This document shows positions 35,257-47,124 of a stretch of 64,000 nt of DNA, one piece after another; position 1 is the stretch's first letter; the number at the start of each line of letters is the position of its first letter. Source of the stretch: Leuctra nigra (lineage: Eukaryota; Arthropoda; Insecta; Plecoptera; Leuctridae); assembly GCA_934045905.1 (NCBI GenBank), contig OW203771.1:3038001-3102000 (forward strand), given 5' to 3'. The notes beneath the pieces were generated by a model. The model had not been told where the DNA came from. It saw only the letters and a list, made by a program, of their open reading frames with translations, and searched no databases. Position numbers and translations under genes: made by a program.

Positions 35257-37041
35257 TCAATCACAGCAATCATTGCTTGACGTCCCGCAATCATTGCTTG
35301 TCGTACAACAATCATTGCTTGACGTCACGCAATCATTTGACCCCGCAGTAGCGTCATCGTAGCTGGGCGGTTTGTCCTCAAACACCGTATCGTAGTTCGG
35401 TGCACTTGGATCGCCGTGCGAGTGCAAATGATCGAACTCGTTTAGAACCACCGGCACCGTGCGAAAGCCGCTGTCGTCCGTCCTCGGACGTCGGGAATGT
35501 GCGGGGCGCGAGTGTCGAGGTCTGTGTTCGGAAGGTTGTTGAGACCCGCCGGCGCAGAACCAACGCGCGAGGATGCAGATGGCGATGAACATGATGGTGA
35601 AGGCGGCGCCAACCACCAAGATGCGGTACGTTCTGCAAGAGATGAGTACGTGAGAACGCGGATGGGATCTGGCGAGTTGAAGTACTCTTTTCGCTAAGAA
35701 ACGTAATTCACAAAATATAGGTTTTTGAGAGGGAACTCTTTTCTCCATGTATATTCACCACAAATAATAATGACAAGTACACACACATTAACTCCCCAAT
35801 AATTTAACATTTTCATTAATAAAAATCAGTAAAAATTATAGGACATTTACTATTTAGGCGGGAAAAGCAGTGTGTCGTATGGCAGTATCAAAACAGAACT
35901 AGTAATATCCAGCTTGATTGTGTTGTACTATGTCAAGTCGCGCAGCTGAAGACTGAAGACTTTGTTGCGAAGGCATTGCACTACATAACGTCATACGTCA
36001 ATGTTGATTTTACTGTCTTATAACAAGGTCATAGATTGTAAAATTTGAAGATTCCTCAATCTAAGCAAACCGATTCCTTGAACTATTAGTGCCACACCAA
36101 AGTACCTACCATCTCAGCTTTGTAACACAATGGTAATTCAACTGTAGGTGTTGTAATTGTATTCTGAAATGTAATTTACAGTGAGACTCTCATTAGAAAG
36201 ATTTGATAGAATTCACAACTTTTGTTCCAAAATAGAAAGTTCTGAGAGAGATTTTACAAGAGAATCTATGGACGCTTGAAAATAAAATATCTTGAATCAA
36301 TCCTCACAATGTATACGTTTCCAGTGGTTTATTTGTAAAATAATAAGTAGGCGGATGCTCGGAGATTGTCAAGGGAACATTTACATAAGAAAACAATGAG
36401 GGGTTTGGGGAGAGCGCCCCTCAACACAATGAATGTCCAGAAAATGTGTTCAATTTCAGGAACAAATGTGGTTCCTTTCTATGCGATATGTACACAATTT
36501 TAAGCCAAGTTTTACTTCCATGAAAAATAAGCGAGTGGCCGGCATCCACCCTGAAAAAAGGGTGAGGGGACGCGTCCGCCCCGAATTAACCGCTGTACAT
36601 TTCATAGTCTATTCTTATAAAGTTACCCGTTCCAACAGCATTGCGTGATGTCGCAGCACTCGAAGCCAAAACCGCACTCGTGGGATGTCTCGTAGAACGC
36701 CCCCATCACGATCCTGCCGCATACCTCCGCAGCTGAAACACAATCCCGTTGAGCATTTAGCAACAGCTCGCAATCACTACAATATGCAACATTGCAGGCC
36801 CTGCATTTTATTTCACTTCTAAGTGTCAACGCTAAAAGGCTCTTTAGGTCGCTGAAGTCGAAATATGGTCTCCTGAAGGAAAGTCTCTCGAGATCACCTG
36901 GTTTATCTTGCATTCAAGACAAAGCATAGTTAGAATACATAAAACACAAAAATAAAATCATAATACAAGTAAATAGAGAATGTGTGTCATACCAACTCGA
37001 CAAGAGGAGTCCAAAAGCAGGAGCACTGGAAGACGATTCAT
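35257..37041 (-). CDS. gene D: six-Cys single-pass membrane protein with PPSY tail (Shisa/WBP1-VOPP1-like)
   Basis: Complete three-exon gene: exon 1 37041-36993 (49 nt, G|GTATGA), exon 2 36732-36627 (106 nt, acceptor GTTTCAG, donor GG|GTAACT), exon 3 35632-35257 (acceptor CTTGCAG). It encodes 176 residues. Residues 1-16 are a signal peptide (MNRLPVLLLLDSS). Six Cys follow (AAEVCGRIV...ECGFGFECCDITQCC), then a helix at about 53-78 (ILVVGAAFTIMFIAICILA) ending RWFC, an Arg/Ser/Pro-rich tail, KPPSYDDA at about 140 and four SNDC units at the C-terminus. PPxY is the ligand of WW domains, such as those of Nedd4-type ubiquitin ligases; WBP1/VOPP1/Shisa relatives use it as adaptors. A partner here is inferred. 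The terminal SSNDC units are the likely ancestral form of the 24-bp minisatellite in B and C. Confidence 0.88.
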
Positions 37042-37049
37042 GTTGAATT

Positions 37050-38130
37050 AACTAAAATATAGCACTTTTGATGACAGAGAAGCAACTTATTAAATTATTC
37101 ACTACATAGCTTGACACTCCGCGATAGCCTGAAATCACTAGATAGTAGATAGATTGTTAATATTGTGTATTTGAATCGCCACACAGAGAATGTCAGTGAC
37201 AGTGTAGTGTCAGCTGTTGCATGAAGGTAAACAAGTAAACAAAACAACACGGCGCCTAGGTAGTTCTTTTATTGCAGCCAACATACCAGCGTGAAAGTTA
37301 CTAGACGGGAATATTTCCGCGTTGCAAGTAAAGAGTTGAACAGCTCCTGATACAATCACAATATCACAGAAATTTACGCAATCAAACCACAAAATAAAAT
37401 AAAATAGAAGACTAGCCCCCTTCAGCTGTCCAGTAGGCGACCCCCCCCCCCGTACGGGCCCGCCTTAGATCAACAGGATACAAATTTTTTATTTTTTTAT
37501 CTATGTTGTATTTTTTAGTTTCTATTGTACTTTTACTTATTCTATCATTATTTTTCAAATTCGTTATGTAAAATGTTCGTAATAATATGAAGATAAATTT
37601 TGCTTATCATTTTGAAATCACAAATACTAATACTTTTACCTAATACTTACACGCGTAACGAAGAATTTATAACACTTAGGTATTTACTTCCCGAACAGTG
37701 TGATAAAATTCCCTCGCTTTTCCATTTCCCTGCCGGCATTTTCCTCTTACGTATCGCTTGACCCTGGACTTACAAACATCAGTACTGGGAACTCTTAGTG
37801 ACATTCTCGGAACATCCAAGAAGATAAAGATGATTTTCCTTCCTTCATGAAATGCATTTCCTACATTCCATAGCGTTGGAGCTTCGTATCGTCAGTAATG
37901 CATTAGAAAGTAGTTTCCTTTATCATTTGTTGAGTATAACCGCGTTGTATTGAAGATAATTTCCTAAATATTGTCATAATAATTGAACCATTCAAATTAT
38001 GAACTATGCGAAAATAATTAGCAGAGAAGCAAATTTTTTAGTCGATCTTAGCATATTATGTAAACACCAACTTATAATGTTAATATTTTTGCTCAAACTC
38101 GTGAAAATCTTATTGAAATGTATTCAATAA
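37050..38130. other. midpoint of the mirror-image cluster, no gene recognised
   Basis: Region between the minus-strand block (A-D) and the plus-strand block (E-H). It contains a run of ten C at 37441 and otherwise unremarkable AT-rich sequence. A shared divergent promoter for D and E is possible but no element stands out. Confidence 0.4.
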
Positions 38131-38139
38131 AATATTGTA

Positions 38140-38640
38140 ACAAACAAGATTCAGTACATCAACAGAACATCTCTTCAAGGCTACATCCTCGACCCCACTG
38201 TGAGATTTGAAACACACAAAGGGCAGCCCGAAGAAGTGCACGAGGAGAAGAAGACCATTTATGAGCCAACTATTGAATACTTTAAGGAGAAATATGCACT
38301 TAAAGACATTGAAGTGATTGGCTTGTGGGTCGGGGCTCGTGGCACCATTTCAGATTTCTTTGTTAAGTTTTGTAAACGTTTTAAGTTAAGTTTAAAGATA
38401 ATTTATAACATAGTTTTATTGTCCCTAAAGGGTTCAATTCAAATATTTAGAAACCATTGTTATAGTAATTAGTTGTTAGTTAGATTTTCCTTTTCTGTTT
38501 AATCAAATCATTTTCATTTATGTTTTATATCAAATTAATGTATTATTTTATTGATTGTTATTCTGTGTGTTTACAACCTTTATGTACAAAGGCAGACTTT
38601 ATTTTATTGTGAATAAAGATTTATATATAAGTCATTTTGA
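38140..38640 (+). mobile_element. 5'-truncated non-LTR retrotransposon, C-terminus and 3' end
   Basis: An open frame ending at 38472 reads EKKTIYEPTIEYFKEKYAL and VIGLWVGARGTISDFF, then a hydrophobic LSLKGSIQIFRNHCY terminus. This looks like the extreme C-terminus of a retrotransposon polymerase protein rather than a host gene; ATG is absent upstream and the sequence begins abruptly. AATAAAG at about 38621 fits a 3' end. The family call is inference from pattern memory. Confidence 0.5.
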
Positions 38641-39640
38641 GGAACAAATTATGGGTTTTGTTCTGCTAAAACCATTGACATTGTAAAGCCTTCATTGTAT
38701 AGCTATTCAATGTCTATGTTAAAACATTACTGAAGCATCCTCACTCAATCAATATTAAAATGCGAAAAAGTGCTGATAGACAATTGATTAGATTTTATTT
38801 TTTCGAATCTATTTTATGATTTATGAACCCTGACGCCATATTTGAAACGATTGATTAAATAATACAAACCTTATTTCTTATTTTCTACAATCCCGAAAAA
38901 AAAAAATAGATTCGGTGCAAAAGTTTCAATTAGTACATATATATAGCACGGTGATGGAGGGGGGGGGGGGGGGGGTTATCATTTATTTACATTATTTGGT
39001 GACTAGTATACAACATAGGTCAAGGTCGATCAGTTTCGTTCAATTGAAGTGTGAATGCATTTTAATGCATTGAAATCTCGATCCAACAGTTCGTTACATC
39101 ATGAACACGGTGGAGTATCAATCATGTTTCAGCGAAGATCTCAATCGAGAGGAAAATGCTGGGAGGGTTTCGTTGCCTCTTACCCACCGTCCTTATTGTA
39201 GCCGTCAGCAGCAGAGCAGTAGCAGAGAGTCAGACATTTTTCTAAAACAAATATAGGTATATTCATCAGTGAAAATAACAACGTGAACAAAAATAACAAA
39301 TTATTGTAATAGTGGAAAAAATAATGTCATTATAAATGGTTCTACTTCCTATAAACAACATTTATTTAAAAAAATATAAATAATAAATTACCGAGATTTC
39401 TAGACTCACATTCAAAACCTGTATTGATATTTTAAATGTACAAATCCCATAAATCAGGCATTTTGTGATTCTAATGGGAAAATATTTTAATAACGTGAAT
39501 GAAAATGTTCTCGAGGACTTTGCACTGAACCCCTAAGCCAATTCAAAACATGAATAATGTCCCCCTCCGCCAACTGCTCGAGGGGGCTGGGGTAGCGAAA
39601 TCAAACCAACAATATAAACAAATGCTGTTATTTGTATTTC
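38640..39640. other. upstream region of gene E
   Basis: A G run lies at 38958-38975. 39187-39230 (GCCGTCAGCAGCAGAGCAGTAGCAG) resembles the CAG-rich leaders before the first exons of F and G. A short frame starting at 39151 (MLGGFRCLLPTVLIVAVSS) looks like a signal peptide but has no phase-1 donor, so it is not accepted as exon 1 of gene E. Confidence 0.35.
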
Positions 39641-39642
39641 AG

Positions 39643-41326
39643 CTGCTTTTCAGTGTGGGGGTCAACTTCTCGGCTTGCCCAACGGACCCCCCGGTCCAGA
39701 TTGCTCTCTCATTCACCATTGCTGCGAGAACAACTCACAATGCTGCTTGGACGGGTAAGACTGGACACGATGAAGCCAATGGGGGGGGGGGGGGGGGCAA
39801 GGGGGCGCTTGCCCCTTCCCTGGATGTCAGGAAAACATGATTTGTTGTGGTGATTTACCTTAGTTTCATTTTGTGTACAAAAACTAAAAAAAAAAATTCA
39901 AAGTGTCAAAAAAGTACCCTGCGGGGCAAGGTTGGCTCATGCCCTCCGCCACCCAAGGTGTCAAATTAAATAACAAAAACATTCAAAATACTACTCTTAA
40001 CGTATCAAAATTGATTTCAAAGTGTCAAAAAACCAAGATTCGCCCTGCGGGGCAAGGTGCCCCCCCTCATCCCCCTTACCCTGGGGAAAATAGTTTTCCT
40101 TGTCTTGCTCCCCCTCCCCTCCCCCTGGCTGAAATTCTGCAGACGCCCATGCCAGTGTGACGTCACGATTGTTGCTGTTGCAAAGGTTCAAATTTTAAAA
40201 TCAACTCATTAATACTGAGAACAAAGCAAAAAATTTAAAATGTAGTAAGTGATAACCCTTAGTTTGTCTTTTATCTAATCATGATTAAAATTTCAAATTA
40301 TTTCGTCAACCCATTTTGCCTCCAATCGTATAAAACCGTAAAAAAGTGCCTGCAACAAGCAGCAAAATCGCCAGCGCTTCTTGCACGATATAATTTGGAA
40401 ATTAATGTTATCATTGTGTTTGTTACAGCGGCTTCAAGATCTTCATCGGCTTATTCGTGTTAAGCATTGCCATGAGCATCCTCTGCATGATCTTACGATG
40501 TTGGTACTTGATCAAAGCCCAAAGTCATCAGGAGAGGTCCAGGATCTGTGCCTATGACAACGCCGGACACTTTTATAACCAAGCATCAATACCACCCTCG
40601 GGGCCCGTTCACACACCCGGGATGTCGAGACCTTACCCCGTACAGACATCGAGTGCTAATGATAACATCGCTACCGTGCATGAACCTGCCTTGTCTGACG
40701 TCACATCTAGACCTGTTCACACACCCGGCATGTCGAGACCTTACCCCGTACAGACATCGAGAGAACATGATAACATCGCTACCGTGCATGAACCTGCCTT
40801 GTCTGACGTCACATCTAGACCTGTTCACACACCCGGCATGTCGAGACCTTACCCCGTACAGACATCGAGTGAACATGATAACATTGCTACCGTGCATGAA
40901 CCTGCCTTGTCTGACATCACATCTAGACCTGTTCACACACCCGGCATGTCGAGACCTTACCCCGTACAGACATCGAGAGAACATGATAACATCGCTACCG
41001 TGCATGAACCTGCCTTGTCTGACGTCACATCTAGACCTGTTCACACACCCGGCATGTCGAGACCTTACCCCGTACAGACATCGAGAGAACATGATAACAT
41101 CGCTACCGTGCATGAACCTGCCTTGTCTGACGTCACATCTAGACCTGTTCACACACCCGGCATGTCGAGACCTTACTCCGTACAGACATCGAGTGCTAAT
41201 GATAACATCGCTACCGTGCATGAACCGGCCTTGTCTGACGTCACATCTAGACCTGTTCACACACCCGGCATGTCGAGACCTTACCCCGTACAGACATCGA
41301 GTGAACATGATGTGTTAAGTTTGTAA
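39643..41326 (+). CDS. gene E: six-Cys single-pass membrane protein with 36-residue tail repeats, exons 2-3
   Basis: Exon 2 is 39643-39754 (acceptor TATTTCAG, donor GG|GTAAGA) and encodes AAFQCGGQLLG...DCSLIHHCCENNSQCCLD, all six Cys with C-x5-CC-x5-CC. Exon 3 is 40429-41326 (acceptor TTACAG): GGFKIFIGLFVLSIAMSILCMIL is the helix, then RCWYLIK and a tail of 6 full and one partial 36-residue repeats (VHTPGMSRPYPVQTS...DNIATVHEPALSDVTSRP), ending EHDVLSL. The tail lacks the PPSY of D, F and G. The repeats are nearly identical at the DNA level (108 bp), so expansion is recent. No signal-peptide exon with the right phase was found, so the gene may be truncated at its 5' end. Intron 2 holds a GC-rich repeat (39765-40160) and repeat R inverted (40200-40390). 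Confidence 0.75.
39765..40160. mobile_element. GC-rich repeat in gene E intron 2 (partner at 10870-11290)
   Basis: A G run at 39780, CCCTGCGGGGCAAGGT twice (about 39918 and 40045), AAAGTGTCAAAAAA twice, and TCTGCAGACGCCCATGCC at the right end match the 10870-11290 repeat in inverse. The tandem internal copies suggest a partly duplicated insertion. Confidence 0.55.
40594..41318 (+). repeat. 108-bp coding minisatellite in gene E
   Basis: Units start at GTTCACACACCCGGCATGTC and repeat every 108 bp without frame change. Variation is confined to a few codons (SSAND/SREHD/SSEHD, one ATC for GTC, one TAC-TCC). Most units include TCTGACGTCACATCT, containing a palindromic TGACGTCA. One diverged unit is recognisable in gene G after its TGA (NDNVAAVCEQDSYDVM). 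Confidence 0.92.
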
Positions 41327-42837
41327 AAAAAAAAAAAAAAAAATGAATCTGAAAAACATGTTAAAAAATCTGAAAAAACAATTATTTAAAAAATAGTATT
41401 ATTTTTTACATATTTTTTTAATATTATTGCAGGCTTAGGTACTTGACGTTTGAGTTGTAACCTGTTGTGACCCATGTTATACTGTGATAGAAATTGAAAC
41501 TTGTATTTATTTTTGTCCTACCAATTTTACTAAAATCTGTATTTATGTCTGTACCTAAATCGTTTCTTAACCATTCCAAAAAAGTCACATAAATGAATGA
41601 CTTTTGCAATATAAATACCATTGTCCCTGCAAAAAATTAATCGAAATTTTTATCCCAAAAAAATAATCTAATTCAAATTTTTTAATAAAGCTTAATTTTT
41701 TGGAAATTTTCACACAAAAATCATGAAACTTCTACCTCTAGATGTAGATGTACGGCTTTGGAATAATATCTCGATCATCCCTACGCTTATACCCTCCCGC
41801 CATACAACGGAGATCGTACAGTGGTATACCAGCGCTCCGTTGTATGGCGGGATGGTATAAGCGTAGGGATGATCGACACATTTTTCCACGACCCATACTG
41901 AATTTATACCTTTTTTGAAGTGTTTTATATTTTGCACTAGTATTATATTTAATAAAACATTGTAATAATCCTTTGTACATATTTTTGTATGTGTTCCTAG
42001 CACCATCATGTTGAGAGTCAGCCTCCTACTGTAAAGAAAAAAAGAAAATACGATGAGAATTTGCTCATATTTTAAGATTTGTTTGATACTATGTGAGTTG
42101 ATGTATTTTGTTTATAATAAATAGAGGAATAATAATTATATAATCCAGATCGGTCATACCTAGTTAGTTCGTTATCGCGTAGTTCAAAGCTTAAAAAAAG
42201 GAATATACCCGTAAATCTCAATTTTTTGTAAAACATTTGGTTAAAAGAACTCGTGAAATATAGGCCACGAAAGAAAAAGTATTACGTTTTATTTCTTGAG
42301 TAGTCCTATTTCCTATTTCAACTGTTTAATGAACTCAAATTCAACAATTTAATAATAAAATTAAAATACAATTTTCCACCAACTACAATGATTATCTACA
42401 TTATCCAATGCTAGAACATTTTCAACTTTTATACCGCCGTCGTCAGAATGTCTTTGGCCAGTTTTAATTTTCTAAACAACTAAACATCTCATAGAATGTG
42501 AATAGTATGCTATTAAAACATCAAAAGTAATATCGAAAACATACTCAATAAAGTTCCTCAATTCCTTTATAATTTAATCCCCCCCCCCCTCCCAACCCAC
42601 CGTACGACACCCATTACGCAAATGTAAAAGAATCTATCAAGATCTATCTATTGCCCCAGGTAATGCCACTTATCCTTGACAATGCCATCATCACCTGCAA
42701 TAGTAATGGAATACCTGTGCATGCAGCCGCCTTTCCTCGTGTCAGTGTCAAGTGCAAGCGAATGCAACTGTCAGTGCAGTGCAGTTGCAGTCGCTCTTCT
42801 GTGTCAGCCAGTCGCTTCTGACAGATCGTCGTTCAAC
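41327..42837. other. intergenic DNA between genes E and F
   Basis: 41770-41875 is a 100-bp hairpin (CGATCATCCCTACGCTTATA ... TATAAGCGTAGGGATGATCG, with CCGCCATACAACGGA inside). C-rich CCCCCCCCCTCCC is at 42580. 42720-42837 (GTCAGTGCAGTGCAGTTGCAGTCGC) is the probable leader of gene F. No other exon was recognised. Confidence 0.5.
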
Positions 42838-44796
42838 ATGATTCGCGTACAGCTGCTAGTGCTGATGGGGATCACATACAGAGTCGGTGAGTCGAGACGA
42901 TTTGTAGAACAACATTCTATTTTGTACCTCAGAAGTAGATGTATACCTCTGAAGGAATATGCATGAATGTATTAAAAACTATAATTCAAAATAACAACAT
43001 ATTTGTTGGTAAATCAGACTCTTTTCACACTTAGTAGTGTAAATTTTCATTCATAAACATGAAATTGAAAAGCAGTGTACATTTTGGCGAGAAAACGCCA
43101 TACCAGTTCCAGTGGATGTCATTTATATCAACCAAGAATGATGCTGGCATGATTACAATAAAATATGACATAACCGGCCGGGATGGCGTTTCCGGCCAAA
43201 ATGTACACTGTTTTAAATGTAATATTTTTACATGAAAATGTACTTTTTAGTGTGATTATAGTGTGAATTGCCAACAATTATGTTGTTATTTTGAAATACT
43301 GGATTTAAACCGCATTAAAAATCTTTGCATATTCCCTATTTGATTGATTTTGCGTTTTATACTTTTGGAATGATATCATCAAGCTCTACAATTGCCACGG
43401 CAATTAAACTTGTACTGGCGCGTGTCATCTGTCAAAATTTGGCGCATATGAAACAAAATGTGTAAAAAGTGGAAGAAAATAAAAAATATTTTATTGAAGA
43501 ATATAATATTGCCAAAGGCAAAATGTTGTTTCAAACCGCTTAGTAATGGTATTAATTCACTTTTGAAATAGGGGCCCACCAAGACTCATATTGTTTTCGC
43601 ACACATAAAATTGAGCTGAGAAAATTTTGGGTGGGGAGTTAGAAAACTATACAGCCACTGCACTAGGCTGTATTTTTCTTTAGACAACGAGCTGCATGAA
43701 ATATACAATGATTTTGATTTGATTTCAGCTGCTGAGGAGTGTGGGAAGGAATTTCTGACGTCATACGGCTTCCTGGACCGCTCCACAGGTGTCACTTGCG
43801 ACGGCTTTTATCATTGCTGTGAAAAAAACACACAATGCTGCATGGACAGGTAATTGCAGGCACAATAAACCCTCGAGTTGCGGTTCTAAACAAAGTTGCA
43901 AAATTTTGTCAAATTGTTTGTCAACTTTTTAGACAAAAGAAATTCAAAAAAAGTAACAAATTATAAAATGAGATAGCTTAAGAAAGCTATTTTAAGCTAT
44001 ATGGGACAAATTGTTAGATCAAATAAATTGTGTACATTTCGGTTTGGCTGCTGTCAATGGCGTTCGCAGGGTTTCTGCTTCTGCCATAGAGAGGGGGTGG
44101 GTAGAGGGGTTGGGATAGAAACCCTTAAGTTCATTGGAGGGAATTGAGAGAGGCCCCCAGTACATAAGAAAATACGGGCACATAGCTCCTAAATATTGGT
44201 AAGTTTCAATTCATAAAATAGCCCCAAAAATATCAGAGGTGAAGAAAAGTAGAGTAGCTTTAACTTTCCTATTGGAAAAGGGCCAACAAAAAATATGTAA
44301 ATTTATTAAATTGTTTGTATAATTTTTTGAGGTATTTGGGAAATTCTATCTGTGAACGCCTATGTAAAAAGCTGTTCAAATGATGTATTTTAGTTTTTAC
44401 AATCAGTCTGACTTTTATGACAATCTTGTTTATTACAGCGGCTTCAAGTTCTTCATCATCTGGACCGCCTTCATCTTCACCCTCGCGCTGGCCGGCTACA
44501 TCTGCAGATGTTCTCTCTTCTACTGCTCATCGCGCTCCAGCATCGAGACTCCCACAACCAACACATGGGCCACATTCGATCATGTCCCGCCCCCGCAGTT
44601 CACCCGTCCACCCCTGTCAATCACATTACCTTCTGAAATCCACACGTTGGGGGCGCCAATTTGTCACCACGCACCCCTGTCGCCGAGAACACACCCCGCC
44701 ACACATGAATCTGTCACTGACAACCCTCCTAGCTATGAGGCTGCCGTGATGGTTTCCTCAACTGATTGTAATATAAATATGTATAACAAGAGCTAA
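42838..44796 (+). CDS. gene F: six-Cys single-pass membrane protein with PPSY tail
   Basis: Complete: exon 1 42838-42886 (49 nt, G|GTGAGT), exon 2 43729-43849 (acceptor TTGATTTCAG, donor AG|GTAATT), exon 3 44439-44796 (acceptor TTATTACAG); 175 residues. The signal peptide is MIRVQLLVLMGITYRV. The ectodomain is only about 40 residues with Cys at EECGKE, VTCDGFYHCC and QCCMD (C-x5-CC-x5-CC). The helix GFKFFIIWTAFIFTLALAGY runs into ICRCSLFYC, a Cys-rich juxtamembrane stretch that could be palmitoylated (inference). The tail has PPPQF and DNPPSYEAA at about 153, ending MYNKS. All splice signals and phases agree with gene D, so this is the best plus-strand reference for the family. Introns 1 and 2 hold a 138-bp hairpin MITE and a repeat fragment. 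Confidence 0.88.
43073..43210. mobile_element. 138-bp hairpin MITE in gene F intron 1
   Basis: AGTGTACATTTTGGCGAGAA ... GGCCAAAATGTACACT inverted ends; the inner GAAAACGCCATACC pairs with GGATGGCGTTTC. Confidence 0.65.
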
Positions 44797-45657
44797 CCTG
44801 TTAGGGATGACGTCACTCCCTATGAAATCCAAGCAATTATGCTGGAATGATAAAACGCTTCCTTATGTACAGTGTTTAACATTGTACTGACTGACTAATG
44901 ATTATGTATATTATTAATATTTATGTGTGTTATATTATGTGCAATAATAATGAAATAAAACATTGTAACAAACAGTTGTTTTTAATATGTAATTTCCTAC
45001 AAGATTCAAAATATAATTTGATAAACATTCTGTCATCAGCTGGAAGGAAATGCACAGAACTTCCTTGATCTCCGCTTAGTAAGCTATTGTATTATAAAAT
45101 ATGCAGAGTTGTTGAAACCATAAGTAGTTTCCCCACTTAACATTACATCAAATTCCCTTATAAAAAGATTTTTGTTCTCACAATTAGAACTTTATTTTCG
45201 CTTATTCAATGGACAAATAATATTTAGAGTTTATGTAATGATCTCTGTATAGATTAATTAATATAGTTTTTTCCACGCTTATGACAACGAATGAGTATTG
45301 ATGATAATGATGAAAGAAAGATGGATGATTGGAAGGAGCTGTCGTGACCTATGACACCTTCCTACCAATGGCATATTGACTAAGGGAGACCACGAAAAGC
45401 AATTAAGTATAATATACGGAATGGGTAATTAAACCAATGCATGAGTGCACGTATTCACAAAGCTCTTCTCCCGAAGTTTTCGAATGTAATTCCCTTTCAT
45501 CCACTGCTTTTTAAATACAACAAAGTGGATTAAAACATCAATTACCTCGTAGGAAGCTTTGTAAATCCTGGCCCTGGGGTAAACATCACAAAGTATTTAC
45601 CTACCGAGCTTTTACTTGCTCCTTTTATTGTGACCACTTGAGAACCGAATATGTTAC
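44797..45657. other. 3' flank of gene F and intergenic DNA
   Basis: AATAAAACATTG at about 44954 is a good polyadenylation signal, about 160 bp after the stop. No further feature was recognised before the composite element. Confidence 0.5.
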
Positions 45658-46049
45658 ATCCCAGAAAAAAACACTCCGTGTAAAAAAGGCAGCCAAGTCT
45701 CTTTACTTTAAAAAAATTCAACACCGAAAAGGAGTGATATCAAAAAAGGAGCCAAGTCAATGACATTTCCAAATATTTAATCGTATCTTTGAAATAAAAG
45801 TATAAACACCGAGAAATACTTTACAAAAGGACTTGGCGCATCGTTTTTTTAAAGACATCATTCTATCCTAAAAGTGGAAAGAAATTTACAAGTAGGTACA
45901 TTTTCCTCTTTCTATTAGAGCCAGAATCTATAAATCAAGCTACTTTTAGTAATGACTATTTTATAGTTTTGTCAATGGCGATAGAAGCATGATTTTATGC
46001 TGTAATATATAAGTAATATAAGGGTGAAAGAATTACATAACAATTGGAA

Positions 46050-46245
46050 GTGGTGAGAATGTAGGTTTCTTTGGAAAACTTCCATGGAGTCAGGAGTCAG
46101 GATCCTCATCAGTGTGTTGTGTCTAATGTCCGCCCGTCCGATCGGGTAGCTCAGTTGGTAGAGCTCTCGCCCGGCAAGTGAGAGGTCCCAAGTTCGTGCC
46201 CCGGTTCGGTCGGATATTTTTCACAACACACATCCCTTCATATCA
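46050..46245 (+). mobile_element. tRNA-derived SINE
   Basis: 46138-46216 folds roughly as a tRNA: acceptor TCCGATC pairs with GGTCGGA, A-box TAGCTCAGTTGG, anticodon stem CTCGC/GTGAG with loop CCGGCAA (GGC in anticodon position, but C instead of T at 33), B-box-like AGTTCGTGCCC. A weak T stem, non-consensus bases and SINE flanks shared with 2041-2140 argue against a working tRNA gene. Confidence 0.65.
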
Positions 46246-47124
46246 ATTGGAAGTGGGCTCATACATATTCTTGCAGTACTGTTAATATGGCGATATTAGA
46301 CTGGTATCTTTTCATAATTTGATCTTGACTGAAGGAAATCATGAAACGTTGTCAAATAATTACTAACTAATGGAACACAATTATATATTTTTGAAGTGTC
46401 AAGTGTATAAAGTTAAATTTTTTAATAGAAATTCAATATGACTGTCTTCTTTGTGAAATGTATTTTTATAAAATGTGTATTAATAGAAATTGTTACATGA
46501 TGAGAAGGTATAACGCATGAGACTTAATTATATTCACCACGAAACAATATTACGAAGATAACTATTGTGTATATTTATAGAAAGCATAGACAACAAGTTT
46601 CATAGCGTATATATTCATATAGAAAATATTTTACAGAAGGTATGTATAATATGTACCTAATTGAAAGATGTTTCCCTATTATTCTAAACATTCAAAATGA
46701 CGGTTGTATATAAATGGCACATGCTTATGAATAGAAAAATGTCTTTAAAAAAACGATGCGCCAAGTCCTTTTGTAAAGTATTTCTCGGTGTTTATACTTT
46801 TATTTCAAAGATACGATTAAATATTTGGAAATGTCATTGACTTGGCTCCTTTTTTGATATCACTCCTTTTCGGTGTTGAATTTTTTTAAAGTAAAGAGAC
46901 TTGGCTGCCTTTTTTACACGGAGTGTTTTTTTCTGGGATATCACTTCTTTTGTTAGTTTATTCATACAGCTTGTAGCACAGCTTGTGTCCGTGCAAGAAC
47001 TTATTTCTTTAAAAAAATACGCCTATGCCGATTTGGATACTTAGAAAAGTTGCGTTTGGTATATAAGATTAAAATAATTATCCAAGAAGAATAGCTTTAA
47101 GTTTCGTTACAATCGGTCCAGCCG

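Noticed and set aside
39151..39240. Signal-peptide-like ORF (MLGGFRCLLPTVLIVAVSS) as gene E exon 1
   Set aside because: There is no donor in phase 1 before its stop, and its sequence does not resemble the conserved MxRLxLLLxLD exon of the family.
39550..39840. ORF starting MNNVPLRQLLEGAG across gene E exon 2
   Set aside because: It reads exon 2 in the wrong frame and continues through a poly-G repeat.
40548..41318. ORFs in other frames over the 108-bp repeat of gene E, on both strands
   Set aside because: The repeat length keeps all frames open once one is. Only the frame with the preceding helix and acceptor phase is supported.
46138..46216. Functional tRNA-Ala (GGC) gene
   Set aside because: The acceptor and anticodon stems pair, but position 33 is C, the T arm is weak, and the flanks are shared with another truncated copy at 2041-2140, so a SINE head is more likely.
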